Of a DNA stretch of 64,000 nucleotides, positions 12,381 to 29,674 are shown in pieces. The stretch spans positions 2,530,238 to 2,594,237 of the forward strand of contig OY718808.1 in assembly GCA_963070105.1 (NCBI GenBank), written 5' to 3'. A program made the translations under genes and the position numbers. Numbering within the stretch: the first letter of the stretch is position 1; every line of letters begins with the position of its first letter. The stretch is from Litomosoides sigmodontis (Eukaryota > Nematoda > Chromadorea > Rhabditida > Onchocercidae). The notes beneath the pieces are model-generated. The model saw nothing but the letters and a program-made list of their open reading frames with translations. It ran no database searches and was not told the origin of the DNA.

Positions 12381-12475
12381 AATTTATAAATGTTAGCCAA
12401 AAATTTATAAATGTTCAATTTAAAATTTATAAATGTCTAAGCAAAAATTTATAAATGGAATTTATAAGTGCTATT
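12381..12475. repeat. Spaced short repeats of TTTATAAATG type
   Basis: The motif AATTTATAAATG (or a one-base variant) occurs five times, at about 12381, 12402, 12424, 12446 and 12460. It lies just outside the seen start of duplication copy B. No palindrome or known binding site is recognised. Confidence 0.6.
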
Positions 12476-13251
12476 TTTTCACACAACTACCACAACACCA
12501 CCATCACTTTACAAATATCTAATTGGTTGAAAATTATCTAATTAGTGGAAGATCATCAAATTAGTGGACCGATAATTTAATTAGCTTCCTATTCCATTTC
12601 AATCAAAAACAATTAATGAAAAAAATAACACATTAGAGGATGAAATAGTGCGTAGAAATGAATTTGAGTAAAAAATTAATGTTTATTCGATCATATAAAA
12701 AGACTTGTGACTTGCAATGTATGTGCGGAGAGATGAGAGGTTAAAAGAGAATGAAGAGAGGTAAAAAAAAATTGAGAAACAGCACAATTAAAGGAAGGGT
12801 AGCTGTAAAGCAGTAAAAGAGAAGATGTACGGAAGTATGGCATATTTTAATGATAGACAGATTTGTATGTCTCATTCATTATTTAAAATGAATTTTTTAA
12901 ATTAAATAAGCTTTTGGTTTAATTTAATTTAACTTATTTTAAAAATAAAAAATTAAAAATATTCAAAAATAAGAATAAAAATAAATAAAAATTTTTTAAA
13001 ATGAAAAAATAAAATTGTTTAAAATGGATTTGTTCAAAAATTATTTCAAATCTCAATGATGGTGTGAGCGGTAAAGTTGCAGAGTGCTGTTGGAACGATG
13101 GGCCGCATTTATTCTATGGTTTTTCTTTCTGCGTTTGTTACGGTTGTTTCTGTTTTCTTTTGGCAAAGGAAGGAAGGTGTGTGGTATGTGAGGTTCATTG
13201 CAGGTTTCAACATTTAGGATATTTTAATTTGAAAGTCATTTGAGAATTACG

Positions 13252-14814
13252 ATGTCCTCCGAGACACTGAGACTTCTACCGGTTAGAACCCATGGAATTG
13301 TTGAAAAGATCAGTGAATTGGGTCCAACGAAATTTATACAAATTTCACAGCGTATACTAGAAAGAATACCGAAAATCACTGATATCGCAGATGTCTTAGA
13401 TGCAAAGGAACGAGGAGAACTTTTCGAAAGTTTACAGGCTGATCCTGCATCAGAACTTGCTGTCTTCGTAAGTTCGTAGCTTTTTTTATTTGAAATTTTA
13501 ATTTGTTGAAATTCATTTGTGTAAAAAGGCTTTAACTCTTAGCGTCTTAAATTTTTACAAATTTAGTATGATGAAATCGTTTTGAAAACCCGTTTTTTGG
13601 AACTGTGGGTGCAGAGTGATGAACTTTCTTCCTAATATTTATAGCTTTTTCCTACTAATTAAAAATTTTTTCTCGTCGTATTTCTTGCATAACTGCGAAA
13701 GTTCTGTTTCAGAAAGTTTTAATCCCTCATTATTTTCATGCATTTAGCCTTTGAAAATTTCCCAGCTTTTAAAAATTTTCTCGTCATTAATGAGCCTTTG
13801 GAAGATTGTTAACTGTTCAGGATGTGACGCCCAGTTGTTCATGAGGGAGACAAATCTCTGCTATGCATAAAATGGCTTCATAAATTGTACTGAAAGAAGA
13901 TAAGAGGGGAAAATGTATTTAAAAAAAAACTGGTAATTCGTGCTTTTTCAGTTGACCATAGGCGAATTATGGAAAAACATTGCATATTACCAGCCTAAAC
14001 TGCAGCCACTGCTTGAAAGTCTGAAGGAAGTAAGTTTATGGAATTTCGTGGTTATTATCCTTCTGCGCTACAATTTTAAATTTAATAGGAAATTATGCTT
14101 GTTTCATTTATGAGCTAAATGATATCAGATTTAACAGGTTTCGCTGATCCTTACGGCAACTTCGATATTTTCAGATTGGATTTGATGCCGAGATGAGAAA
14201 TGCAGTCGTAAAAGTTTGGTCGGAAAGCGGTTGGACTGTTTCAGATCGGTTACGTAATACTTCGTTTTCTGGGCGTTCTCATGTTAGAGATATCGAATGG
14301 GCATTACGCATGAATGTCGCAAGGTGGATAGTTTTTAGGACATTTAGATTTTTTTCTGGTTTATTGTATTAATTGTCTGAGCCTCGAAATACATGAAAGA
14401 GAATTTATTCTTGTTGGTTTAGGAGGTCATTTTCATGAAAGAATCATTTGCGGTAGCGCACGGATGTATCTTTTTGAAATGAAACAAAATAATTATATTT
14501 TTTCTTAACTAGTACATAACGCTTCAAGGCACTGTAATTTTCTTTACAAACACACTGACGTAACTTTTTGTAGAGGAACTATTACTAAAATGAAGAGAAA
14601 CTATTACTAAAATGCAAATATTGTTGGAGCCATTCATATCTGCATTTGTCTTTTCAGTAGCGATAATCCAACAATGCGCACTGTGGAAGCAATTTTGCAG
14701 TTTGATACAAACCGAGGCAAAAAAACTGTTGAGCTGAGCAAAGGCAAACTTGTGGAACTTTATATGATTTTGCAAGAAGTACAAAAAAGTTTAGATGTTT
14801 TGCTTGAAAGGTAG
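13252..14814 (+). CDS. COMMD10: COMM domain-containing protein 10-like, copy B
   Basis: Exons 13252-13467, 13952-14029, 14175-14323 and 14658-14814 mirror copy A at an offset of 12546 and encode 199 residues. In the coding exons I see one difference: the first codon of exon 3 is ATT here and ACT in copy A, changing Thr to Ile. All splice sites are kept, so both copies look functional. The near-lack of coding change alongside more frequent changes in introns and flanks fits either a very young duplication, purifying selection, or allelic copies in the assembly. The role is as for copy A: Commander complex and endosomal recycling. Confidence 0.87.
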
Positions 14815-15107
14815 CAAATAAAATTGCTTATAGTATTTTTCCCGCTATTTATCTCTTGTTTTATACTCGAGAGTCAGTCATAATCACTCATTCCAGGAGT
14901 ACGAATTCCTAATTTTAGAATTTTTTAAGGGGGAATCTTGGGATTTTGCGAAGCACTGTCCATATTAACGTTTTGTGGTGGTAAATACTCCCTTGCTTGA
15001 ATAACAGGATGTTGTCTTTTTTATAGTGCAGCAACCGTATTTCATGACTGTTTTTGAAGCTTGCAGCTCTGCAGCTGTAGTTGATTCTAGTGTATGATCA
15101 GATTCAA

Positions 15108-15541
15108 TTAAAATAATTCTCCATAGTCATGCACTTCCGCCTCACTGGGCTCTCTAGGGTTCGTGAAATTCCACTTCACCTGAGATGTCGATAGCTGGAA
15201 CGATGAAAGTAACCTTTCAATCAAATACATTTCTGATTTCAAAACTGCGCATAAGACCGCTTTATCAGCAAAAGGAAACAAAAGTGGTGGAAGCAATGCA
15301 ACTCAATATGCTAATACTTAAAGGCTTAAAGCTATGCAAAATTCGATAAATGGAATTGGTTAGAGCATGAATGAGTAGTATTGGGACCTGACGATTTAAC
15401 AATGACCTGATATAAATCCGAAAACTGGTAGTGGGATGTTGACAGGCCTTGAAGTGCTGCTGGGTTATCATCTAGTGAATTTCGAAACATCCCAAATACT
15501 TCATCTAACATGTACAGCTTATTGAAACACAATTTTTGGAA
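15108..15541 (-). CDS. Unassigned 3' gene part, two exons (copy B)
   Basis: This is the counterpart of 2498-2931 at offset 12610, with exons 15541-15388 and 15301-15108. Relative to copy A the peptide carries His to Gln near its start and Val to Glu in the KS-V-MYLIE segment. The reading frame and presumed splice sites are kept in both copies. The family is not recognised, and the same doubt applies about whether it is a gene. Confidence 0.33.
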
Positions 15542-17753
15542 TTAGTTGCAAGATTATTTAGGCATTCGATGGGAGACAAATCTGCAAAGCACTATAAAAC
15601 AATATGAAGAAGACACTGTTACAATGTATGGCAATACTTTAATGGCAACTCAGAGAAAATCATTTTGTAAATCAATGTTCGAAATTTAATAATTCGGCCG
15701 GAGTGGGACTCATCGTCCTTATCCATTTGGTTAGAAGGCAGAAAATTATATTAAACATTAAGGCAAAAAAAAAAATCCTAACAGAATTATTCTCTTTAAA
15801 ACTGTTTCATCGGAATGATTTGTATAATTACAAAAATTTTCATTTCAAACATTCGAAAACCCCTTCAAGTAATGATTGCCATCAAAGTATTTAATTAAAG
15901 GCAAAAACAGACCAACAAACAATTCTTTCAAACGAACACATAACAGTATTGTTGCAATTCTACACCCAAAATATTAGAGTTCTTCCTGAGAAAAACAATT
16001 TAGAAGTTCTCATACTTGTTAGGTAATTAATTTGTGCATATTGCTTATAGTTGCGATGAGTTATGCATGATATCAAATTAAAAACTCATTCAATTTGAAA
16101 AAACTAAGAAGGCGATATTTTAGGTTTGCAACAATATAAGCCTTTCATAGTACGAAAAAGAACTAAGCCATTCTAATTGACATATTTTCAAAATAGTTTT
16201 GCTGAGGTCTTGGCATCAACGACCCCTACGTAACATATTCATAATCGAGATATTCTTCTGCACATGCATTTTTTCATTGAGAAGCAACAAAATAGTAGAA
16301 AAGGAAAGAATGACATTCAAAGAAACAAGTGATTGTGACATTCATTGAAAAAGAATAATTAGTAAATTTGTGGTAAAATTCAGCGCATTTCAATCCTCTC
16401 AAAAATTCCGCTGAATTTCACAAAAATAGAACATCAGCTGTTCCGTTTCCTTACAGAAGATGAAGAGTCTACCGGAGAAAACGTGAAAAAAGTGTTGTTT
16501 TTAAAAAGAGTAATTATTATTTCAAAAGAAAAAATAATTATTACTTTAAAAAAAAAGAATTATTATTTTTATTAGATAAAACGAAAAAGTTTTGCCTCAA
16601 AGGATAGAGGAATTGGAAGAAATTAATTGAGAAAGTTTCATAGCAACGGTTATTCAAAAACTGTTTGAACAAAGAAAACATGAAAAAGGTCACATGCAGA
16701 GATGAGGAAATGTCCGAATTGTACGAAACCCCGACTCGGAATACATCAATGGAATCAGTCAGCATTTAAGGCACCACGTGACGCTGTGAATCGTTGTGGC
16801 GAAGACCAGGAAGTAACAGATAGCGTATCAGTGAGTGATATCACACCTTTTACGAAGATATTTAGCAAAGGAAAAAAGATCAACAAATATTTAGAAACGA
16901 TTATCGATTATTTATTCAAAAGCTCTAGCATGACGCAGTAAGCTCATTACGGTACACTCGTTACGGTACACTCGCATACGGTAGCTCACATACGGCAGAA
17001 TTGGAATAGCCGTACTGTTCTGCATTTATTGTTTCTTATTATTGCAATCGGTTTTACACTATCAAAAAAATTACATGCATTAATTTCGTGCGCAGTGATA
17101 ATCACCTTGAAGTATTTCAGCTCATCAGATGAGTTCAAAAATTCTGATAACTCTGAACTATCTGAATTTTTCATAACTCTAATTCCAATCATATTTGTTT
17201 AAATTAAAAAAAAATCAAATTTTGGAAGTTTTAGAAATTTGGAGTGTAATATCTCGTTAAACTATTCGATAGCAAAATTTTTTGCAAAGTAATATATAAT
17301 TGAATGCAATTTTTATTATTAGTGTACTTTTGAACAAAGCTCTGTATTTTAACTTACCCCTTCCACTTTTTACAGAAAAGCATAAAACACTCTAACTATG
17401 CTCGTTTACTAGTCACTTCATGATGCTATGCTTACTAACAAATTAGTAGACAAATTACTAATCAAGTACTTAATTACTTTGGTTCACTATCTCACACTCT
17501 GAAGTCTTCAACACCAATGCTTTTTCTTCGAAATGTTTAAAATACTGTCGTGGAAAAGACAGCAAAAAGTAGCATGCAAAATCGCACATTTTTTCATAAT
17601 TTAAGATTTGCTCATTAAAATTTCGGGTCCTGAAAAAGCTTCGCAGCAGAAATGCAAAAAAATGTGTAATCAATAATTAATCAACAGGGCAAATAATTTC
17701 AGAGACAGTAAAAGCAATTAAAATTTATTGAAACATAAAGCTAACTGGAAATC

Positions 17754-17755
<2 letters not shown>

Positions 17756-17802
<47 letters not shown>
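17756..17802. repeat. (CA)n microsatellite
   Basis: An uninterrupted AC dinucleotide tract of about 46 bases. Confidence 0.98.
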
Positions 17803-17805
<3 letters not shown>

Positions 17806-18764
17806 CAATTGTTGTAGATGAAAACTAGAAATATTCGAAATGCACTTTAAATTAAATTGAGATATTTTAAATCACGTAAAGGAAGGATGAAAAATACAAT
17901 GAAAAAAAAATAGCGACCTATTTGATTAACCGTTCCCATAATATCAATAAATGGAATAAATCTTAAACTATCTCTTTCAGACTTTCATCTTTCAGACTAA
18001 AAATCGTTTTCTTATAAACATTTAAAGATAATTCTTTTCTTTACATTTAATAAACCAACAAGTAAAAAAACAAAGAAAAAAATTGTGAAATTTTTGCAAA
18101 TTTAATAAATTAAATATACACTCAGTTTTGAGTGGAAAAAAAACAGTCAGCAATTTTTATTTTTGACAATAGAATTCGGCGACCAGATGGATTTCGTAGA
18201 AAGAAATGAAACAGTAACTGATTTACCTTCAAGCTAAAAAGACAAAGTACTTTACCGAAATCACACAATACCCAAAGATTTATACGCTTCAAAGAGCATG
18301 TCGGTGTAGAGCGAGGAAGTGAAAGAATTAAGAAGTAAGCCTGATGCTTCATAGGAAATCCATTCAAAAATAATTTTTAAATTTCTAAAAGAACCACGTT
18401 ACAACCATTTAAGCAAACAAAGCAGATGATTAACAACAGCCTTATCAATTTATAAGTTTCAGGTGGAAAAATAATTTTTTGACAAAAATGCAGGAATAAT
18501 ACTATTAGATAGAACACGAAGTACTACGATGCTATCAAACTAACCACCGAGCTTCTAGCCCAACAACCATTTTTTTTTTCAATTCGCTTCACTTTCCACG
18601 CTCCGCCAAGTACTGAAAAAAGAAACTAATTTTCCTTTAAGTCCATTAGCTTTGAGAAGAAATTTATTTTAAAAATTCCTTTTGAAAAATGGAAGGGAAA
18701 ATTCGAACACCAGTTATTCCGAAATCAAATATCATTACATATTTATGTAATGAACTTATCCGCT

Positions 18765-18970
18765 TTGTTTCTGGTCACAGCATGCATTTCAGTTCCCAAC
18801 TGAAAATGTAATTAATCAGTTTTCCGAATCACCTGATCCTCCAAACCTTCCCCAGCTCAATTTAAACTATTCAGTTCTTTGAGAGTCTAATGCAAGTAGG
18901 GTACTATATAAAATGCATTCCAATTCAACCTCAAAAATGTTCACACTAATTAATGCGAACACTTCTATCC
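18765..18970. repeat. Diverged repeat, partner at 4655-4990
   Basis: Collinear with 4655-4990 but clearly diverged, and separated by about 1.56 kb from the end of duplication copy B. In copy A the partner starts only about 40 bases after the duplication edge. Confidence 0.7.
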
Positions 18971-19695
18971 TATCTTAAAACGCCCCATTTATAGTTTTGG
19001 TAGTGGTCGAACTACTTGTACACCATAATCCCTTAATTCTTTACTTATTTAACGCAAAATCCTAAGAGCACTCCAGCTGTGATACGATAAAGTCTAGCAA
19101 TATATCGTATAAATAGGATAATCAAACCACATTTCTGTCAAATTTTATACAGAAGCTAAATTGGCAAAAAATGACATTTAAATCATTTAAAATCTTTAAA
19201 TTTATGAACAAGACGTCTCAGTAGTTAATTTAGTATTACAAAATTCTTTGCATACCAAAAGAAATAATATCACATTTAGTGGAAATTGAAAGTTTAGAGA
19301 GAAATCAACTGGCATGCATTCACATTTTTACAAATAATCTAAGAAAGAGAGCAAAATATAGGGTAATACAGAGTGGGAATCACCGAAATAAAATCAACGA
19401 AATAGTGCGAAGTCAAAGAATGACGTGGAAGGGAAACAACTACCTCAAAAAAAAGTCCTCTTTTGCAAAGAAATCTAAGTTTAAAACTCAAGTGTGAAAT
19501 AGGAATTGTCAACGTTTAAAACAAACTAATTAAATCAGTGTGCTTGCTCATCAAAATCTTTTTAAAAAGCGAAAAATAACTACCACAAAAGAAAAAATTA
19601 AAATTCACAAGAAATAACGATAACAACAAACAACAAATTGGCATAGAGCTCTAAAAATTGAAGAAAGGTACTGACGATCGTTCCGAGATCCTAGA

Positions 19696-25896
<6,201 letters not shown>

Positions 25897-26999
25897 CGAA
25901 GCTTGTTGCTTGGTAGGAGAATCGAACTTATTGCTAAGAGAGGGAGAAAAAGGAAAAGAATGAAGGAATGCTAATGGATGAATGAATGGAACACGGCAAT
26001 GTTCTAGGCAAAATCAATCTAGTAAAAGGGTGTAAGTCTAGCAGAGAAAGGAAATAGTCCAGACTTTCTCTCCCTCCATCTCTCCTCACTCTAGAGAAAT
26101 TCAATAATAGGAGGAAGGAAGAGGATCTCTCTGGGCTGTTTATTTGTTCTCAATTGGTATTGAAATGATGAACGGTGCCTCAAAAATCGAAATGTTTTAT
26201 CCAATAAATGAAAGAGGACTGGATATGGAGATATCCGGCTAGGTAACAATTTAGAACAAAGGTGAAATTAGATGAGGAAAAGATGTCAGGTCTCATAAAA
26301 TGCTACCAAACTGTTGTGTTCATTTCAATTTTTGTTAATCAAGAAGCGCAAAAAAAAATAACGTAAAACGTAAAAACTAAAAGATCATAATAAGACGAAA
26401 ATTAAACAAACAGATGTAAAGATAAAGTTGAAGAGTACATAAAACTCGATAAGATAATGTGTAAATCATTTTACAAAAGTGGTATTATCGATTGTGTCAC
26501 TATTGACGTACGCTACCTATACGGCTCTGTCACAGTCAATAACATATCTTCTGTAGTGTAAAAGTCATCTATCTATTATATATAATTAATACATTTCAGT
26601 TTCATTTCCTAATTTTCATGTTTAAATTAAGCTTACTGCTAAAATCAATAGTGACTTAAGGAAGAGAAAAAATCAATATCATTTGTAAAAGGCACTACAA
26701 ATTTATGCTATAAATGTACTTTACGTGTGACATAATGACTACATTTTCATCTCAACTTGATTCTCTAAAAAAAAGTTCCAAGTGTACAGACCTATGAAAA
26801 ACTTTTTATTGATTTACACGTAGTATTGTACGTCTAAATCAATATAAAGTTGTGCACACGTAAATGAAACGTAGTCCTTATGCCGTCCAATGATTCCCTT
26901 AGTGTTACTTACAACAAACATTTCATTGTTTGTAGCGTACACTATCAATGCAACAGGTTCAGCTCTATGGAAATGGAATATTCTAACAAAGGAAGTGAC

Positions 27000-27044
27000 T
27001 ACAGAGAGAGAGAGGGAGAGAGGGAGAGAGAGAGAGAAAGAGAG
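27000..27044. repeat. (GA)n-rich tract
   Basis: Purine-only GA repeat with GGGA and AAAG interruptions. Confidence 0.95.
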
Positions 27045-27152
27045 CCTGAGATTAACGTAAATGTCACAGGTTTTTGACGTTAGTCCTAATTACGATATCG
27101 ATTTGTAGGGAATGAAAAACTGTATTTAGTAAAATTTTTATCTCCAACTTAC

Positions 27153-27178
27153 AGTCGATAAGCATTCATCGTCGCCAT
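27153..27178 (-). other. klc-2: Candidate alternative first exon of kinesin light chain
   Basis: On the minus strand an ATG at 27178 opens MATMNAYR plus two bases, followed by the strong donor GTAAGTTGG. The phase is the same as at exon 1 (25896-25877), so it can splice directly to exon 2 at 24747, giving a different N-terminus before KKIEDIGRMT. No other minus-strand gene is available for it to belong to. Phase agreement alone happens by chance one time in three, so this is an inference. Confidence 0.5.
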
Positions 27179-28341
27179 ATTTGAGGATCGAAAGTTTCCA
27201 AATCACTTCGGTAGCAGCGTAATTGTAACTAAATTAATGAAAAAATATAGAGTGTGAGTATAACTCGTTCCTTGTAGGTGTAGGTAGAATCACGAGTTCG
27301 CCCTGTATTTAATTTAAAAAATATATTCTGAAAACTTGAAATTTCCAAATATTAAATAAGATATCAGAAATAACAAATCGATAGAATGGTTTCAAAGTAC
27401 GATCTAATATGTAAATTTTCACTCGTTAGAAAAGCTGTTTGTTATGAGCATTCAAGAAGGTCGGAAAATTTTTTGAAAATAATGTTTACAGGTAATTTAA
27501 TACAAGGTAAAAATTATGTTGATGTGAAACGTAGTTATCATGAATATATCTTTGAAATAGAATTTGAGAAGTGGGAGTGTTCAGGTAGTGTTTTCGAATA
27601 GATTTTTGCGAAGTATCAAATTACTGAAAGGTTGTTGTTGTTGTTGTCTTTGCATCTAACCATTATCGATATACTATTTAACAGCAAGAATTAGCTGCCA
27701 AGAGTAAAAAAAAAAAAAACGGAGTAAATTTCAAAAAAAGCGCTTTGAACGTAAAAAGGATGTAAAAAAAAAATAAAATAATTTTGGCAATTTGAACATT
27801 ATGAAAGTAATACGAGAAGATTTGTTTTTTTCATCAACCTTTAACGTATATTTTGAATTCACTCTTGTAATTGTAAACGTTGACATTTACTTTTCTATGT
27901 TTTTTTTTTTATTAACAAATAGAAATGGTATGGTGTGATAAGCGGAAATGACCACAGATGTTATAATGAATTCATCAATGAACTCATTTACCGTTTGATT
28001 GAAAAAAAAAAGCAGAGAAGTGAAACTTGTTTATTTATTTAAAGAGGTAGAAATAATAAATTACATAAAAATGAAAGATTAGACTTAGTTCCTCTTAATC
28101 GATACTTTTATAGCTTTCATATACTCACATATATCACATTGTCATAGTTATTGAACGGTTCTTTCCCCAATTACATTCCTCGTTCATTTCATCATCTCCA
28201 ATATATTATGATGTAATTGTCTAACAATAGCAACATTAATTTGCATATGAAATAAAAGAGTGCGATAAAATAACAAATATAATGAGAAATGCATTTAACA
28301 GTAAAAATGGAAAGAAGGAGATGATGTTTTTCAGAATACTC

Positions 28342-28500
28342 GTTGCAAAAGTGATAAAGGTATGCAACGATTCACAATCCTTTCGTCACCAAACTTCCAC
28401 CAAGCAAATTATCATTTTGCGCGTTGCAACGAATGAAAAAGGTATGCAACGATTCATAGCCTTCTATTACCTTCCACCGAATAAATTGTCATTTTCTTTC
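28342..28500. repeat. Tandem direct repeat of about 80 bases
   Basis: Both halves contain GGTATGCAACGATTCA followed by similar CTT-rich and CCACC-AA-AAATT-TCATTTT segments. The two copies are diverged. Confidence 0.75.
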
Positions 28501-28573
28501 TTATAACTTTTCAAATTCAACAAAATACTATAATTGAGAAATTTGGAAGAAACGAAAAGCATATGGAATGAAA

Positions 28574-28640
28574 TGTGTGTGTGCGTGTGTGTGTGTGTAC
28601 GTGTGTGTGTGTGTGCGTGTGTGTGTGTGTGTGTGTGCGT
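28574..28640. repeat. (GT)n tract
   Basis: GT dinucleotides interrupted by GC and AC. Confidence 0.97.
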
Positions 28641-29339
28641 ATATACATATTATTTTGCTTGTTAGGATATAGCTAACTTCAACCGAATGATTGGCATTCA
28701 TTAACTTTTTGCAAAGTTGATATAAACAGAGAAGAAATGATAGGATGAGAAGGGAAATCTATTAAGACGATGTTGCAACAATGATGAATAAATATCAGGT
28801 TATGATGTTTATCAGTCTTGTAAGCAAACCAATAATTCACTTGCAACTTATGCTAAAATATTCCTTTGATTAAAAAAAAAAATTTTTATTCTTTTTTAAA
28901 TATACATAATATTCTAAAAATTTCATGAATTACTCAAATGTATTAGTGTTGCTATTTTTTAAGCAGAAAAAAATGTAGTAGTGAAAGAGTGATTGATTTT
29001 TTTTTTTCATTTCATCTGTTTATTTATTTAATTTTTCCTTTATTTTTGGAGTACATTAGGAAATTTTTCCTCGCGAATAATCAATTTTATTTTTAACTCA
29101 ACCTCACTTCCGCTTCTTCAACTCTTTTTGTTCTTTGGAATTTACATTTGAAAAGAGATTTTAGAAGATTATTCAATCAATTATCAAATATTGTTTCTCA
29201 GAATGAATATATCACACATTTCACAGATAACATTCACAACCATAAGAATGTTGAGGGAGTGATAATGAAAAAAAAAATGCTATCAATGACTTTCATTTAT
29301 CGAAATTTGTTTTCTTTTTATCGAAAACAAGCAAATCAT

Positions 29340-29425
29340 TTATTTACTACTTCTACTACTCCTCCTTCTCCTACTACTGCTACCGCTACTACTACCACCA
29401 CTACTACTACTACTATTACTATTTA
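29340..29425. repeat. Interrupted (CTA)n tract
   Basis: CTA triplets broken by CTC, CTG, CCG and CCA units. It has the same unit as the 1.29 kb array at 58570-59863. Confidence 0.9.
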
Positions 29426-29562
29426 TTAGCTTCTAGCTGTTTGTACAACAGCTAATATTAGCTAAAAGATGAGGTGAAGGAAGAAAAACCATTTTCGAGC
29501 AAAGAGATTATAGCTTTGTGCATCTATACGTATTTATATATTTTATACTATATCCATTTATC

Positions 29563-29674
<112 letters not shown>

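Larger units (their letters stand above)
8672..12546. other. Gene-poor stretch between mlt-10 and duplication copy B
   Basis: It should hold the missing first exon(s) of the mlt-10-like gene, but I could not find them. It contains a foldback (10211-11092), an ELMO-like exon (about 10382-10512), and a lysine-rich open stretch with a possible acceptor at 11429-11674 (+) that I cannot assign. At 12381-12475 five copies of a TTTATAAATG-type motif are spaced roughly 14-22 bases apart. Confidence 0.55.
12547..17205. repeat. Segmental duplication, copy B
   Basis: Near-identical to 1-4613. Differences include a 64-base insertion at about 14896-14960 just after the COMMD10-like stop, deletions totalling 18 bases near 15787-15950, and scattered substitutions. 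The right edge is sharp: after CATATTTGTTTAAATT the copies have unrelated sequence. The left edge cannot be placed because copy A runs off the window. Confidence 0.95.
15542..19695. other. Non-coding region between copy B and kinesin light chain
   Basis: No supported gene. It includes the rest of duplication copy B (to 17205), a (CA)n tract at 17756-17802 and the diverged repeat at 18765-18970. The last few hundred bases should be the 3' UTR of the minus-strand kinesin light chain gene. Short open frames at 17470-17673, 18122-18367 (both minus) and 19279-19497 (plus) show nothing recognisable. Confidence 0.55.
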
